This document shows positions 46,915-59,900 of a DNA stretch of 64,000 nucleotides, one piece after another (the first letter of the stretch is position 1; the number at the start of each line of letters is the position of its first letter). The position numbers were made by a program, and so were the translations under genes. The notes beneath the pieces are model-generated. The model was not told the origin of the DNA. It saw only the letters and a program-made list of their open reading frames with translations, and searched no databases. The stretch is from assembly GCF_036785885.1 (NCBI RefSeq), contig NC_092322.1:39205994-39269993 (forward strand), given 5' to 3'. This stretch comes from Coffea arabica (Eukaryota; Streptophyta; Magnoliopsida; Gentianales; Rubiaceae).

Positions 46915-47051
46915 TGTTTGGATTGCATTTTCTAGGATTTTGTGTAGAAAAATTACTGTAATAATTTGATATATGTGAGGAAAAAAGATAATATAGAAAT
47001 GTGATCACGAAAAACGACGTAATTTTCCGGCGGAAAACGGCTATCCAAACA
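46915..47051. mobile_element. Short TIR MITE, relative of 43805-43972
   Basis: The ends TGTTTGGAT and ATCCAAACA are inverted. The interior AAATTACTGTAATAATTTGA and TATGTGAGGAAAAAAGATAA matches the pattern of the element at 43805. It is inserted between the two halves of the 46290/47280 duplication. Confidence 0.55.
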
Positions 47052-47279
47052 AGGAATTCTGAGGCCAAAGTTTTTTTTTTTTTTTTTTTGGCAAAAATCC
47101 ATTTTACAAAAGGTAATGAGTTTTAGTCCGATCTAGCTGTTTTTGTTAAAACTGACTTGTCTGCTAATGATCTTTTTCCCCTTCTCTTTTCATTATTACC
47201 AGTTGCTACAACTCTGAATTTTGAGTTCCATTAACAACATAAGGCTTGTTCTCCAAATCTTGCAAATATTTGCGACATT

Positions 47280-47887
47280 TACAGAATGCATCTTTTTGAG
47301 AAATTTGTGATAATCTATTTCATCAATTTAGGCCTTTTCTTTTTCTTGACATTTTATTTTCCTTGTTAGTAATTTTGCTACAGACTAGAACCGAGGGAAT
47401 GGCTTCAGCATCATCTTAAATATGATTTTGAAAGAAAAATAATCTCCAGCTTACTTGATAGTTGAAAATGTCAACAATGGTTAGGTGATGGAAACTGGAT
47501 TTGCATTTGAAAATGAGCCTGCAAACTTTTGTGTTAGAATATAATTATGGTCGGTTTCATGACCATATGATAAGATATTTTGAATAATTAATTTTTTTCA
47601 AATTTTTTATGTAGGACAAGTAATCAATACACGTAATACAGGCAGTTAATTATAGAGTTTGTTGAAGTTTGGCAATTGAAAGGATATAAGTAAGCAGTGC
47701 TTTTAAAATAATGTTTAGTTCGACTTGGCTGGCATTCATTAAGGTTGCGTTTGATGTAGAGAAGGATTTGAATAAATGAACTTCAAATCCATGTAATTGA
47801 AATCTTCTGTATTTAATTACATTGTTTGGACAAGCATTTAAAGTTGAGAAAATGATTTCAAATTTAGTTTTAAAATCCACTGCTTGG
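47280..47887. other. Second half of direct duplication, LTR element left flank
   Basis: 47280-47590 repeats 46290-46640. 47615-47680 resembles 20680-20725 (TATAGAGTTTGTTGAAGTTT), so relics of NLR upstream sequence extend to here. 47883-47887 is the left target duplication (CTTGG) of the gypsy element. Confidence 0.45.
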
Positions 47888-48636
47888 TGATATGAACCAA
47901 AAAACACCATTGCGAACTATTGGAGTTCCTCTAGGACCCGTAACTCGAGCACGAGCTAAGAAGATGAGGGAGGAACTCCAAGGACTTGTTCGTGAGATAC
48001 AAGGCCAAGAAATTGTCCCCAAGGTCATTGAGGGACTTGAGCATGAAGGAATGAAAGTCATTCATATAGTGCACATCAAAGAGAACCATGCGTGACCCTT
48101 CTCTAGTCACATTTGTTGTTTTAGTTAAGTCATTATAATAAGGGCTTAATGGTCCATAGCCTTGCTTTATTTATCTAAGGGATGACCTCATAAGGTTATT
48201 TGCCTAAGCGATGACCTCATAAGATTTGGTCAATCCCACAATTCTTAGTCTTATGGAAATAGTCAAGCCTACAATTGTTAGTCTTAGTCAAGCCCACAAT
48301 TCTAAACTAGTTCCACATTATTTAGCTGTTCATCTCTATGTAAGGCTATAAATAGCCTACACTTCCAATGGTTTTAGGCATTCAATCAATAAATCAGATT
48401 TTGAGAGTTTTCTTGGTTTCTCCAAGACTTCTTGAATACCTTAGAATTTCTCTAGGTGTTCGTGACTTATCAATCTAGAATCGCACTAGGTTGTGGCGTC
48501 TTCTTCCATTATACCAAGGTTCGTTAACCACGTGATTAACGGGTTGAGGTCATCCGCTCCAAACTTGGTGTCCTCTTGTCGATCCTGAAGCTAATCTTTT
48601 ACGGGTTTCGTCACAAGGTTAGCGACGTTCGTATCA
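47888..48636 (+). repeat. 5' LTR
   Basis: Starts TGATATGAAC and ends GTTCGTATCA. It contains a TATA box CTATAAATAG at 48346-48355 and AATAAA at 48388-48393, placing the U3/R boundary near 48375. The frame 47892-48095 (67 codons) is the LTR-encoded end of the pol frame, here uninterrupted to its natural stop. Confidence 0.95.
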
Positions 48637-50186
48637 GTTGGTAATTAGAGCTAGTTAAAAGGTATCACGTTATATCCCTTTATTTATTTCCTTTTTCGAG
48701 TCAAGTTGTCCAAAATTCTGTTTTCGGGTTCTAAGTTTGCTATCCGTAATTTCCAGATTTGTTACATTGTGTTCTTGCTTTATTTTTTCAGATTTATCGC
48801 GTCATAAACTTGCGTCTAGTTGTTGTTAATTGCTATGGTTAGCCTTGTTTGGTCCAGCCTTTTTTTTTGTGTCTTATTCTTAATTCTTAATTCTTTGTTT
48901 ATGTTTGTGTCTTGTTTCTATCCCGTTATATCCATTCAATTCCAGTCTTTTGTTCTATTTGATCATTTGAGGTTACTGTTAATCTGAAAAAAAATCAGTT
49001 TGTAGCAAGGGTTTTAGAGTCCTATCTAGTTATTACCTTGAGTTCTTATTGTTTCCATACAAAAAAAAAAAAAAAATAGCTGGCTAACCTTACAAAAATT
49101 CCTGGAAATCTGTCTTGATCAAAACTTGGGTTTTTTGAAGTTCCTGATTGTTTAAAACCACAATCTTGAAGTTCTTGGAACTTTAGTTGGGATTCTTGAA
49201 GCCAACCAAAATCTGTCTTGATCAAATCGTGAAATCTTGGATTGTTTGGGGAGGAAATCATCTTCAATTTCGTGTTTCTTGAATTCTGGAAATTAACATC
49301 TTGAATTCTTGAAAGAATCTTGAAGTTTCTGGGTTTTGGGAACCAAATCTTGGTAAACAACAAGGCTGCAAAATTCCAGCTGCCAAAATCCTTGTCTTCA
49401 CCACAACAATCTTCTTTCTTGACTAAGAACATTTTAGCCACGAAATTTGATTCTTCTTGGCTGATTAGAAAACAAAAACAAAGGAAGCAGAAGAACATTC
49501 AGCCTATTCAAGTCAAATTTTCCAACCTATTCAAGTCAAATTTTCCACCCTTGTTCCCAAAAACAACCAAATCAGTCCCAATCTTGAACTTGACCTCAGA
49601 ATTCGTGGAAACCACCAAATAGGAAGACTAATCCTTGTTTCCAAAGGATTAAGGAAGAAAAGTCCGCCTTGGGTTTCCAAAACAGTCCTACCGCAACACA
49701 AATTCCTTTTCCATTCGGATTCCATCTTTGCAACCGTTGGGGAATTTCTGTCCAATCATTAATTCTGAAAATTTTCATGCATCATTAGGTCAGTTTTAAG
49801 TTCCTCTAAGTGTCCATTTACCTACCAAAACACTGACCAGAAATGCAGCAACCAGCAGGTCAAAATTCCAGTTTTGGGTAGAGTTTTGTCTAGGATCCTT
49901 AAAATTCAACTTTGAGTCATTCATTGAGTCGTGGTCAGTCCCTTCATCTTTTGTTCTTTTTTCATTCAAAGTGCTACAATCTTGTGACCCTGGTTGGTAA
50001 GTCGATCTACACTAGAAGGAGTTCTAACTTCTTCGAGGAGTTGACTGAGGAGCCTTGAAAACACCTTGGTGAGTTCATTAGAGTGTTCAAACACGAGAGC
50101 GAGAGTAAACACGTGAGGATGTGTGCGAGATAAACTTTGCTTCTTTCCATTATTATTATTATTATTATTTTACCCTATACTTCACC

Positions 50187-53100
50187 ATGGCTAACGAGGG
50201 GGGAGCAAGCTCCCAAGTTTTTGATGTTAAACTTTTCACAGAAGCAATCAAACGCAAATTGGGACGCATGATGGACCAAAAACTTGAACTGATGCACCAA
50301 CGCATTGACAGCTTCGAGTTGTCTCATGGAAGCTCCAAAGGTAGCCGTGGAAAGGCCTATGCACATGAATCTTGCGACTCTAACTCAGACAACAACTATG
50401 AGCATAAGCAAAGTAGGTCCAAGCGTGATGCTAGACCTTCAAATGATCACATTTCGGGCATAAAGATGAAAATTCTGCCCTTCCAAGGACGATCAGACCC
50501 CGATGCCTACTTAGAGTGGGAGAAGCGGATTGAACTTGTTTTCGACTGCAATACTTACTTAGAGGAGTAAAAGGTCAAGTTGGCCGTGGTCGAATTCACC
50601 GACTACGCCGTCGTTTGGTGGGATCAACTCTCCATTAGTCGAAGGAGGAGTCGTGAACCTACCATACAAACTTGGACGGAGCTAAGACGACTAATGAGGA
50701 AGCGTTTCGTACCAAGTCACTACTACCGTAACTTGTACCAAAAGTTTCAAACCCTCAACCAAGGAGCACGAAGTGTCGAGAACTATCACAAGGAAATGAA
50801 AATACTCATACTACGGGCAGACATCATGGAGGATCGAGAAGCAACAATGGCACGCTTCTTGAACGGACTAAGGCCCGAAATCGCTGATCAAGTGGAGTTA
50901 CACCACTATGTGGAACTTGGGGACTTGATGGAAAAGGCCATCAAGATTGAAAGGAGGATTAAGAGGAGGGGTTTGACTCGGAGTTACTCCAACTTTTCAC
51001 CCTCTTATCCCCGAACTACACCACCAAAGAAAGAGGATAAAGGGCCGAGTAATTCCACCCCTTTAAGACCGAGGCCGGATATGACTAAGTGGGAGTCTAA
51101 GGCAACACCAAAAACTGCCATTGAGTCGAGCATGGGGCGAAATCGAGATACTAGATGCTTCAAATGCCAAGGCCAAGGGCATATTGCTCGCCAATGCCCG
51201 AACCAACGCACTATGATCATCTTACCCAATGGTGAGTTTTTCACCGATGATGAAGATGAGAAGGAAGAGTTGCCATTCCTTGAGGAAGAAGAGGAAGAAG
51301 AGAAAGCATTGCCCATCGATGAACGAGTTGGACTCGTTGTCAGACGAGTCTTAGCAACCCAAGTGAAAGCCACCGACCATGCACAAAGGGAGAACATTTT
51401 TTACACCCGTTGCTATATCAAAGGCAAGGTATGTAGTTTGATCATAGATGGAGGTAGTTGTGCTAACGTCGCTAGTGCCTTGATGGTGGAGAAACTAGCA
51501 CTACCCACTCTACGATATCTAACACCTTATCATTTGTAATGGTTGAACGATAGTGGGGATGTTCGTGTGACCAAGCAAGTCCAAGTACCTTTCCGAATTG
51601 AAAAATATGAGGACGTGGTGTTATGCGACGTGGTCCCTATGCAAGCATGTCACATACTATTGGGGAGACCATGGCAATTCGACAAGGGAGTTACATTCGA
51701 TAGCATTACCAATAAATACTCTTTCAAGCATGGCGAGAAGAGGATTGTGCTTGTGCCACTCACTCCTACCCAAGTTCGTGAAGATCAAAAAAGCCTGATC
51801 AAAGAGAGCGAGCTTGAGAATGAGAAGAAAAAAAATAGGAAAAGCCGAGAGCTCAACAGAAAATGATAAGGCCGAGAAAATTGAGAGGAAAAAGACATAT
51901 GGTGAGCCGGCCAAAATTGAAAAGAAAGAGAAAAGGCAAAATCTATTGATAAAAGCCAATGTAGTAAGAAAAGCTTTAAGTGTTAATACATCCATCTTTG
52001 TACTTTTGTGCAAAGAGGTGTTGGTTGTTACAAGTGATTTTACTAACACTCTACCATCTAGTATTGTCTCTCTTTTGCAGGATTATGAGGATGTCTTCCC
52101 CAATGAGATTCCAAATGGACTACCACCAATAAGGGGAATTGAGCATCAAATTAACTTGGTTCCATGTGCCCCACTTCCTAACAGACCAGCCTACAAAATG
52201 GGTCCAGATGAGACAAAGGAGCTCCAACGCCAAATCGAAAAGCTTCTAACAAAGGGATGGGCACGAGAAAGCTTGAGCCCATGTGCGATTCCCATCATCT
52301 TGGTGCCTAAAAAAGATAGAAGTTGGCGAATGTGCACTGACTGTAGGACCGTTAATGCAATAACGGTAAAATATCATCACCCTATTCCTAGACTTGATAA
52401 TATGTTAGATGAGCTATATAGTTAAGAAAAATGAGCCATTTGTGTGGGGTGATGCTCAAGAACGTGCTTTCCAAATACTTAAACATCAACTCACACACGC
52501 ACCACTACTTGCATTGCCATGCTTTGACAAGATATTTGAAATAGAGTGTGATGCATCTAGGGTGGGTATTGGAGCTGTTCTAATGCAAGAGGGCAAACCA
52601 ATTGTATACTTTAGTGAAAAACTCAATGGGGCAACTTTGAACTATTCCACTTATGATAAGGAGTTGTACTTCTTAATCCGTGCTTTAGAAACTTGGCAAC
52701 ATTACTTGAGACCAAGGGAATTTGTCATACACACTGACCATGAGTCGCTTAAGCACATTAAGTCACAACACAAGTTGAATAAGCGTCATGTTAGGTGGAT
52801 TGCATTTATTGAAACTTTCCCTTATGTGATTAAGTACAAAGTGGGGAAAACTAATGTTGTTGCTGATACATTATCACGTTGGTACTCTTTGCTTACTCAA
52901 CTTGATGCAAGGTTGTTAAGATTTGAATTAGTTAAAAAGTTATACACCAATGATCCAGATTTCTCAGGTATTTATGACTCTTGTGGTTCAGCAACTCAAG
53001 GTAAATTTTACATCCTTGATGGATTTCTTTTCTACCTCAATCGACTGTGTATACCTAACTGCTCTATTCGCTCTTTACTTGTTAGGGAAGCACACGGAAG

Positions 53101-54205
53101 TGGCTTGATAGGACACTTTGGCGTGGCTAAAACCTTAGCTATCCTTCAAGAGCACTTCCATTGGCCAAGGATGAAGCGAGATGTGGAGCGAATGGTGGCT
53201 AAATGCATTACTTGCCACAAAACTAAGTCTAAACTTCAACCCTATGGCCTTTATAGTCCTTTACCTGTACCTAAGGAATCTTGGACCGACATTTCCATGA
53301 ATTTTGTTTTAGGGTTGCCTAGGTCAAAGAGGGGAAATGATAGCATCTTTGTTATTGTTGACAGATTTTCAAAAATGGCACATTTTATACCATGTCACAA
53401 AACAGATGATGCATCGCATATTGCTGATTTGTTTTTCAAAGAAATCATTAGATTGCATGGCATGCCTAGGACAATTGTCTTTGATAGGGATGTCAAATTT
53501 TTGAATTACTTTTGAAAAACTTTGTGGGGAAAATTGGGTACCAAATTGCTATTTTCTACTACTAGTCACCCACAAACTGATGACCAAACTGAGGTTGTCA
53601 ATCGTACACTATCTACACTCTTGCGTGCCATCATTAGAAAAAAGATTAGAACTTGGGAAGAGTGTTTACCCCATGTTGAGTTTGCATACAATCGCACGGT
53701 GCATAGTTCTACTCATTTTTCACCATTTGAAATAGTTTATAGTTTTAACCTTTTAACACCACTAGACTTATCACCTTTACCTTCTTTTGAGCACATTAAC
53801 ATGGATGATGCTAAACGAGCAGATTTTGTTAAGAAATTACACGAGCAGGTACGCCTAAACATTGAGCGAATGATGGACCAAGTTGCTCAACGGGTTAACA
53901 AGGGACGCCAACGCGTCGTGTTTGAATCTGGTGACTGGGTGTGGTTACATCTAAGCAAGGAAAGGCTCCCAATCCAAAGGCACAATAAATTACTTCCCCG
54001 AGGAGATGGGTCATTTCAAGTCATCAAGCGCATCAATGACAATGCTTACAAACTGGACCTACCCGGTGAGTACAATGTGAGCGCTACATTCAATGTCTCT
54101 GATCTATCTCCTTTTCTTGCAGACGATGAAACTGATTTGAGGACAAATCCTTTTGAAGAGGAGGGGGATGATACGAACCAAGAGACACCATTGCGAACTA
54201 TTTGA
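50187..54205 (+). pseudogene. gag-pol of the gypsy element, multiply broken
   Basis: Start ATG 50187 (MANEGGASSQ). Order: capsid part (50187-51000), CCHC zinc knuckle C-F-K-C-...-H-...-C near 51155-51195, aspartic protease with DGGS (about 51447-51458), start of reverse transcriptase (52060-52420), RNase H (52540-52890), integrase zinc-binding HHCC (53090-53220), integrase core to 53750 and C-terminal part to 54160. No chromodomain was recognised. Breaks: TAA 50568-50570, TAA 51537-51539, a frameshift at the A run 51828-51835, TGA 53513-53515, and TGA 54203-54205 inside the LTR. At 52420-52440 the reverse transcriptase palm, including its catalytic aspartates, is missing: the frame jumps from the region before the active site to the RNase H connection. 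It cannot transpose on its own. Confidence 0.92.
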
Positions 54206-54917
54206 GTTCCCCTAGGACCCGTAACTCGAGCACGAGCTAAGAAGATGAGAGAGGAACTCCAAGGACTTGTTCGTAAGATACAACGCCAAGAAATTATCCC
54301 CAAGGTCATTGAGGGACTTGAGCATGAAGGAATGAAAGTCATCCATGTAGTGCACATCAAAGAGAACCATGCATGACCCTTCTCTAGTCACATTTGCTGT
54401 TTTAGTTAAGTCATTGTAATAAGGGCTTAATGGTCCATAGCCTTGCTTTATTTACCTAAGGGATGACCTCATAAGGTTATTTACCTAAGCGATGACCTCA
54501 TAAGGTTTGGTCAAACCCACAATTCTTAGTCTTATGGAAATAGTCAAACCTACAATTGTTAGTCTTAGTCAAACCTACAATTCTAGACTAGTTCCACATT
54601 ATTTAGTTGTTCATCTCTATGTAAGGCTATAAATAGCCCACACTTCCAATGGTTTTAGGCATTCAATCAATAAATCAGATTTTGAAACTTTTCTTGGTTT
54701 CTCCAAGGTTTCTTGAATACTTTAGAATTTCTCTAGGTGTTCGTGACTTATCAATCTAGAATCGCACTAGATTGTGGCGTCTTCTATCATTATACCAAGG
54801 TTCGTTAACCACGTGATTAACGGGTTGAGGTCATCTGCTCCAAACTTGGTGTCCTCTTGTCGATCCTGAACCTAATCTTTTACGGGTTTTGTCACAAGTT
54901 TGGCGACGTTCGTATCA
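54169..54917 (+). repeat. 3' LTR
   Basis: Starts TGATACGAAC and ends GTTCGTATCA, 749 bases. The pol frame enters the LTR and stops at TGA 54203-54205, where the 5' LTR has GGA, so the LTR-encoded tail has been lost on this side only. Confidence 0.95.
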
Positions 54918-54922
54918 CTTGG

Positions 54923-55105
54923 ATTAATCACAGCTAAGAATTTTAAATCCTCTTCTTTTTTAAGGTTAAAAATAGGGAAATGTTAATTGCACTTTTCTTT
55001 TTATTAATGTACTCCCACTATTTTTTTATTATATAGTTTAATAAATGAAAACCATATGATAAAAATGACAGTAAGAGTATGATTAATATATTTTTAAAAA
55101 TAATA
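54923..55105. other. Right flank of gypsy element
   Basis: AT-rich spacer with no gene; 55098-55105 (AAATAATA) is the left target duplication of the next element. Confidence 0.5.
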
Positions 55106-56165
55106 GGTTTAAATACATATTACTTCCATTTGTAATTACATATTAGTAGCAAATTGTTCTCTGTATTCAATTCATAAAACCTACAAATTACCCCCTTGAT
55201 GATAATATTCTTATGTATTTGAGTAACAAAAATACAATTATGCCCTCATCGTTAGAATATTGTTAAATGACCATTTGTCTTTTTCTTTGTCTTCTTGTTG
55301 TTTTCCTGATTATTATTTACATTTTTTTCCTCTTTCACAATTCCGACAATGAAATACAATTTTAACAATCATGTTCTAGAGAATGTCTACTAAAAAATTT
55401 CAATTATCAATAAGAAATTTAAGAGTATCTATTTATTCTAAGTAATTTATTTTTTATTAACAAATTTTGTTATGCATTAATTGTTAATCAAAATAAAAAT
55501 CAAACATTTTTGTATAAATATTTCACTTATATTTTTTCTTTTTCTTCATCTTCTTTTCTTCTTTATGTTTATTAACAATTTATTTGACTCTCAAACATAT
55601 ATATTTTTCTGTAAAATATTAATTATTATAAATTGTTGTAAGAAACTAAAAGTTGTATATTAGTTAATAGTATTGTATATAATTTTATTTTTGTTAACAA
55701 TTAGTGCATTATCAACATTTTATCACAACATGAAATTGTTAAAGAAAAATAGAAACTGCCTGAGTTACTTTTATTAAAAATTCACTTTCTCATTTCGTGG
55801 AGTAATAATTTATGATAGTTAGATAATTTACATAATTGAATAACAACAAATATATTTATCCATCAAAAGAAATTGTTTTAAAAAATACATGTTGAACCAT
55901 AAAAAAAATTCTATAATACATTATTCTTAAAATTTGTATATTAAAGTTGATATTAAAGAAATCTATACATAATAGGAAAAAATGTAAAAGAAAGAAAAAA
56001 GAAAAAGGATTATTGATAAAATCTAATAATGAGGGCAAATTAATCATTTTGCTAGAGATATACACTTGACTGGTTATCAACGGGGGCAATTTGTATGTTT
56101 TGTGAATACAAGCAGTAATTTGCTACTTGACCCTAATTACAATGGGGTAATATGTGATTAAGCCC
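55106..56165. mobile_element. Non-autonomous element with ~85-bp inverted repeats
   Basis: The left 90 bases (from GGTTTAAATACATATTAC) and the reverse complement of the right end (from GGGCTTAATCACATATTAC) are clearly alike. Both run through AGTAGCAAATT and a TACAAATT-CCCCC stretch. AAATAATA occurs on both sides (55098-55105 and 56166-56173), an 8-base target duplication, though the word is low complexity. Long inverted ends with an 8-9-base duplication fit the MULE superfamily. The interior is AT-rich and non-coding. Confidence 0.65.
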
Positions 56166-56173
56166 AAATAATA

Positions 56174-56873
56174 TTATTCTATTAAAAAACTGTTTTTTTT
56201 ATATAAAAACAAGCATAGACAAAGATCAAAAGAAGTTAACTCCTTATAGGAAAAAAAAACTATTTTTTTGGCTATAAAAACAAACATAGACAAGAATCAA
56301 AAGAAGTTAATTCCTTATAGCAAAAACCTTTTAAGAAGGCACAAAATTTAAAGGATTCATCTGCAGTAATGATATGTGACCTTTTGCTACTGGATATATC
56401 AAGTTGGACAAGAGATCCTGCTTGCACAACTTGTAAATAGTATTTTATCACACTTTGCTCTCAATACACTAGAGCTCTCCGACAAATTTTTTGCTCTTAG
56501 TGATAGAACATTAGTTAATGCATTTCATAAAGTCATGAGCTAAATCTGATATATATACATATATATATATATATATTTATTTACCCTCTCACCCTGCCGC
56601 ACATCTTTCCTACCTTCAATTGTTGGGCCTAGAATTTCAGCCCTCAACGGTGGGAAACGCTGAGAGTCATGCCATGGCCATGAATACCTGACTTGAAGCT
56701 AGCAGCTAAATTGGGAAAGAAATCAAGTATCTTCTCTTCTTGTGTGAAACCTTTTAGGGTTCAAACATGATCCACAAAATAGTAGAAGGGAAAAAAATCA
56801 ATAAATTGACATATAAAACATGGGAACTTTCACTAGTAAAATGTTTTCCCTCTTATCGTTTGCGAACCTCAAA
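56174..56873. other. Intergenic between two elements
   Basis: No gene. It contains a (TA)n run near 56550-56580 and two diverged copies of a short segment (AAAAACAAGCATAGACAAAG near 56205 and AAAAACAAACATAGACAAGA near 56276). Confidence 0.45.
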
Positions 56874-56943
56874 GCATTACTACATTGTTTTTTTTAACCG
56901 AACGAGAACATTTTATAGATATTAACACTTGATAATACAAGAG

Positions 56944-59900
56944 TTAATTACAAAAAGGGGTAACTACCCCCATATCTTTCCTAACTAAATCTGTTAACCA
57001 TGTTGGGAAAGAAGTTTCCCATTCAATATTCCTAACCAACTTGACAGCGAGTTGTGCCATTGCATGACTACAACCATTCGTAGTCCTGGGAGCAAAGAGA
57101 ACTAAGCAACTGTCAAAGCTATCCTTGAGGGCCACAATGTCTTCTAGGATTGTTTGTATCTTACAATCCTGAACATTACCCGTATTAATAGAGCTCACAA
57201 CATTTTTGCAATTTGACCGGATTTCTACTTTTGTCCATCCTACAGCTTGAGCCATTTCCAGCACACTCCTGATCGCTAACGCTTCCTCGGTGGTAGCCTC
57301 CCCTCTTCTTCTTCCAACAATTCCTCGGACTTTGACTAATTCCCCACGCCAGTTCCTTGCAACTATCCCTTGACCAGTTCTGACCATTTTTGCTGAAACT
57401 GCTGCATCCATGTTAATCCTCATGATTCCCTCCTTGGGCAGCTCCCAAGTGTGCTGAGCCAGTCTTCCCCTCTTGGATGATGCAGCTGCCCGGGGATCTG
57501 TTCCATTTGCCTCATTGTATTCGATCCACTCCTGTTGAGCTTTGTCGATGATCCCTTTTGCGTCCACACTTTCCAGCTGAAATGCCATCTTGTTCCTCCT
57601 TTTCCAGAGCTGCCAGAGGATATTCACTGTGAGTTTTATTCGATCCATTCCTTGCGCTTCCTTAGCTGATTCCAACACCGCATCCCACCATCTCCACACG
57701 TTGCATTGTAGTTCAACTAGCCCTTCCCATCTCACAGGAGCTAACCTCTACACCATTTGAGCTTTTGTGCAAAAGAAAAATATGTGTTCAATGGTTTCGG
57801 TAGCCTCTCCACAGCAATAACAAATGTTGCTTCCTTTTCCAACTCTCTGATGTAGTGCTTCATTAGTGGCCAGCCCATTCTGTAAAAACACCTCCATAAA
57901 ATATGCTTCAGCTTCATCTTAATATTTAAACTCCACACTCTTTTCCACACCGTGTGCTTCCTTACTTCCCAGCTAGCCTCTGAATCAGGTTCTAATTTAC
58001 GATTTATGGCGTCCCTTCCCCCTTTTACAAAAACATAACCTGATTTCACTGTATAGACCCCAGCCTTACTATGGTTCCAATATAGTCTGTCCTTCCTATC
58101 ATAAAGGCTTAGAGGGATACTAGTAATATGCTCTACATCAGCTGCATTAAACCAATGCTGCAAGAGATCAGTCTTCCACCTCCCTCCCTCAATTAACTCA
58201 TGTACAAACTCTATCTGTCATCCCACTTGTCTTGCCGTGGCTACTTTTCCAGTAGTTGATCCAGGTAACCACCTATCTTTCCAGATTTTTATCGCCCTTC
58301 CATCTCCCACCCTCTTGTATAACCCTTGTTGAAGGAGCTCTCCCCCCTTGTGCAAGCTTTTCCAGCACCAGGAAGCTGTGTGCGGGGGCTATTGGTCTAA
58401 CCAGTCCTCATCCTTCATGTACTTAGCTTTCAGGACCTTGCTTACTAACAAATTAGGATTGGTGACAACTCTCCAAATTTTTTTTGCAAGCAAGGCCACG
58501 TTGAGAGCTTCCAAGTCTCTAAAGCCCAAACCCCCTTTCCCTTTAACCTTCGACAGCTTACTCCATCTAACCCAATGAATTTTATTTTCTGCAACCCCAC
58601 CACCACACCAGAATCTAGCTATGGTTGCACTAATGGCCTTACACAAGCCTTTAGGGGGCTTGAAGCAAGACATAATATATGTAGGCATGGCCATAATGAC
58701 TGATTTGATTAAAATCTCCTTACCCCCTGGACTAAGCAACTTATGTTTCCACCCTTGAAGTTTACTTGTGATTACACTTTTCAGGTACCCAAAAATCTGA
58801 TTCTTAGCTCTCCCAATAGTCATAGGTAAGCCTAAGTATTTACCACTAGAGGCTTCTCTCATGTTGTCCAAGACCTCACTAATTTCCCTTCTAATCAAAT
58901 TGGGAGTATTTTTAGAGAAAAACATAGCTGACTTATCAAAATTTACTACCTATCCCGTGGCTTGACCATATATCTAAATGATCTCCTTGACCTTTGTGCC
59001 TCCTCCTTGCTTGCTTTGCAACACAATAATGAGTCATCTGCAAAAAATAGATGTGAACCCATAGGGCTATCCTTGCAGACTTTGATGCCAGTTAGTTGCT
59101 TTTTTTCCACAGCTTTCTTGATTAAATTAGACAACCCTTCTATACATATAATGAATAGGTAGGGAGATAGGGGGTCTCCTTGTCGGATTCCTTTGGAAGG
59201 TTTGACGCTGCCCACCTTTTGTCCATTTAAATTAAAGGAGTAGTGGACTGTGGAAATACACGTCATGATCCAGCGAACAAAAATAGGGCAAAATCCCATT
59301 TGCAACATAATTCTGCCTAGGAATTTCCACTCCACTCTGTCATAGGCTTTAGACATATCAAGCTTTAAGGTCATGAAGCCTACTCTACCTCTCCTCTTGT
59401 TGTTCAAAAAATGCAACATTTCATGAGCTATGATCACATTGTCTAGAATTTGTCGCCCTGGTACAAAGGCAGATTGTGATGGATTAATACAATGCTTGAG
59501 GACTTTTTTCAGTCTATTGGCCAAGATCTTAGATATAATTTTATAAATCACCGTACAAAGACTAATAGGTCTGAAGTTAGTAAGCACTACAGGATTTTCA
59601 ACTTTAGGGATTAAGGAGATAATGGTCTCATTGATGGCTGTTAAGATTTTGCTAGAATGAAAAAAGCTAGTCACAGCATTAACAACATCATTTTTGATAA
59701 TATGCCAGTATGTTTGGAAGAATAAAGGGGGCATACCATCAACTCCAGGAGCTTTATTAGGGAACATGGAAAAAATTGCTTGTTGAATCTTCAACTCAGT
59801 CACAGGTTTAATCAACTGTGTGTTCATGAGACTGGAAATAGTGCGAGGTATGCCTAGCAACACTTCTTCAAATTCGGTAGGATCATTAGACTTGAAGAGC

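Larger units (their letters stand above)
47888..54917 (+). mobile_element. Ty3/gypsy LTR retrotransposon, complete ends, broken coding
   Basis: 7030 bases flanked by CTTGG at 47883-47887 and 54918-54922. Two LTRs of 749 bases each, a primer-binding-site-like TGGTAATTAGAGC at 48639-48651 (a degenerate initiator-Met tRNA type), a 1.5-kb leader, a gag-pol region, and a polypurine tract GAAGAGGAGGGGGA at 54155-54168. The LTRs differ at about 37 positions by my hand count with no length difference, near 5%, mostly transitions. The integrase follows reverse transcriptase/RNase H, the gypsy order. Lineage was not assigned; extension of pol into the 3' LTR is known from CRM-type elements. Confidence 0.95.

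Noticed and set aside
49046..49498. 150-codon minus-strand frame inside the gypsy leader
   Set aside because: It is antisense in the untranslated leader of the retrotransposon, repetitive in composition and without domain similarity.
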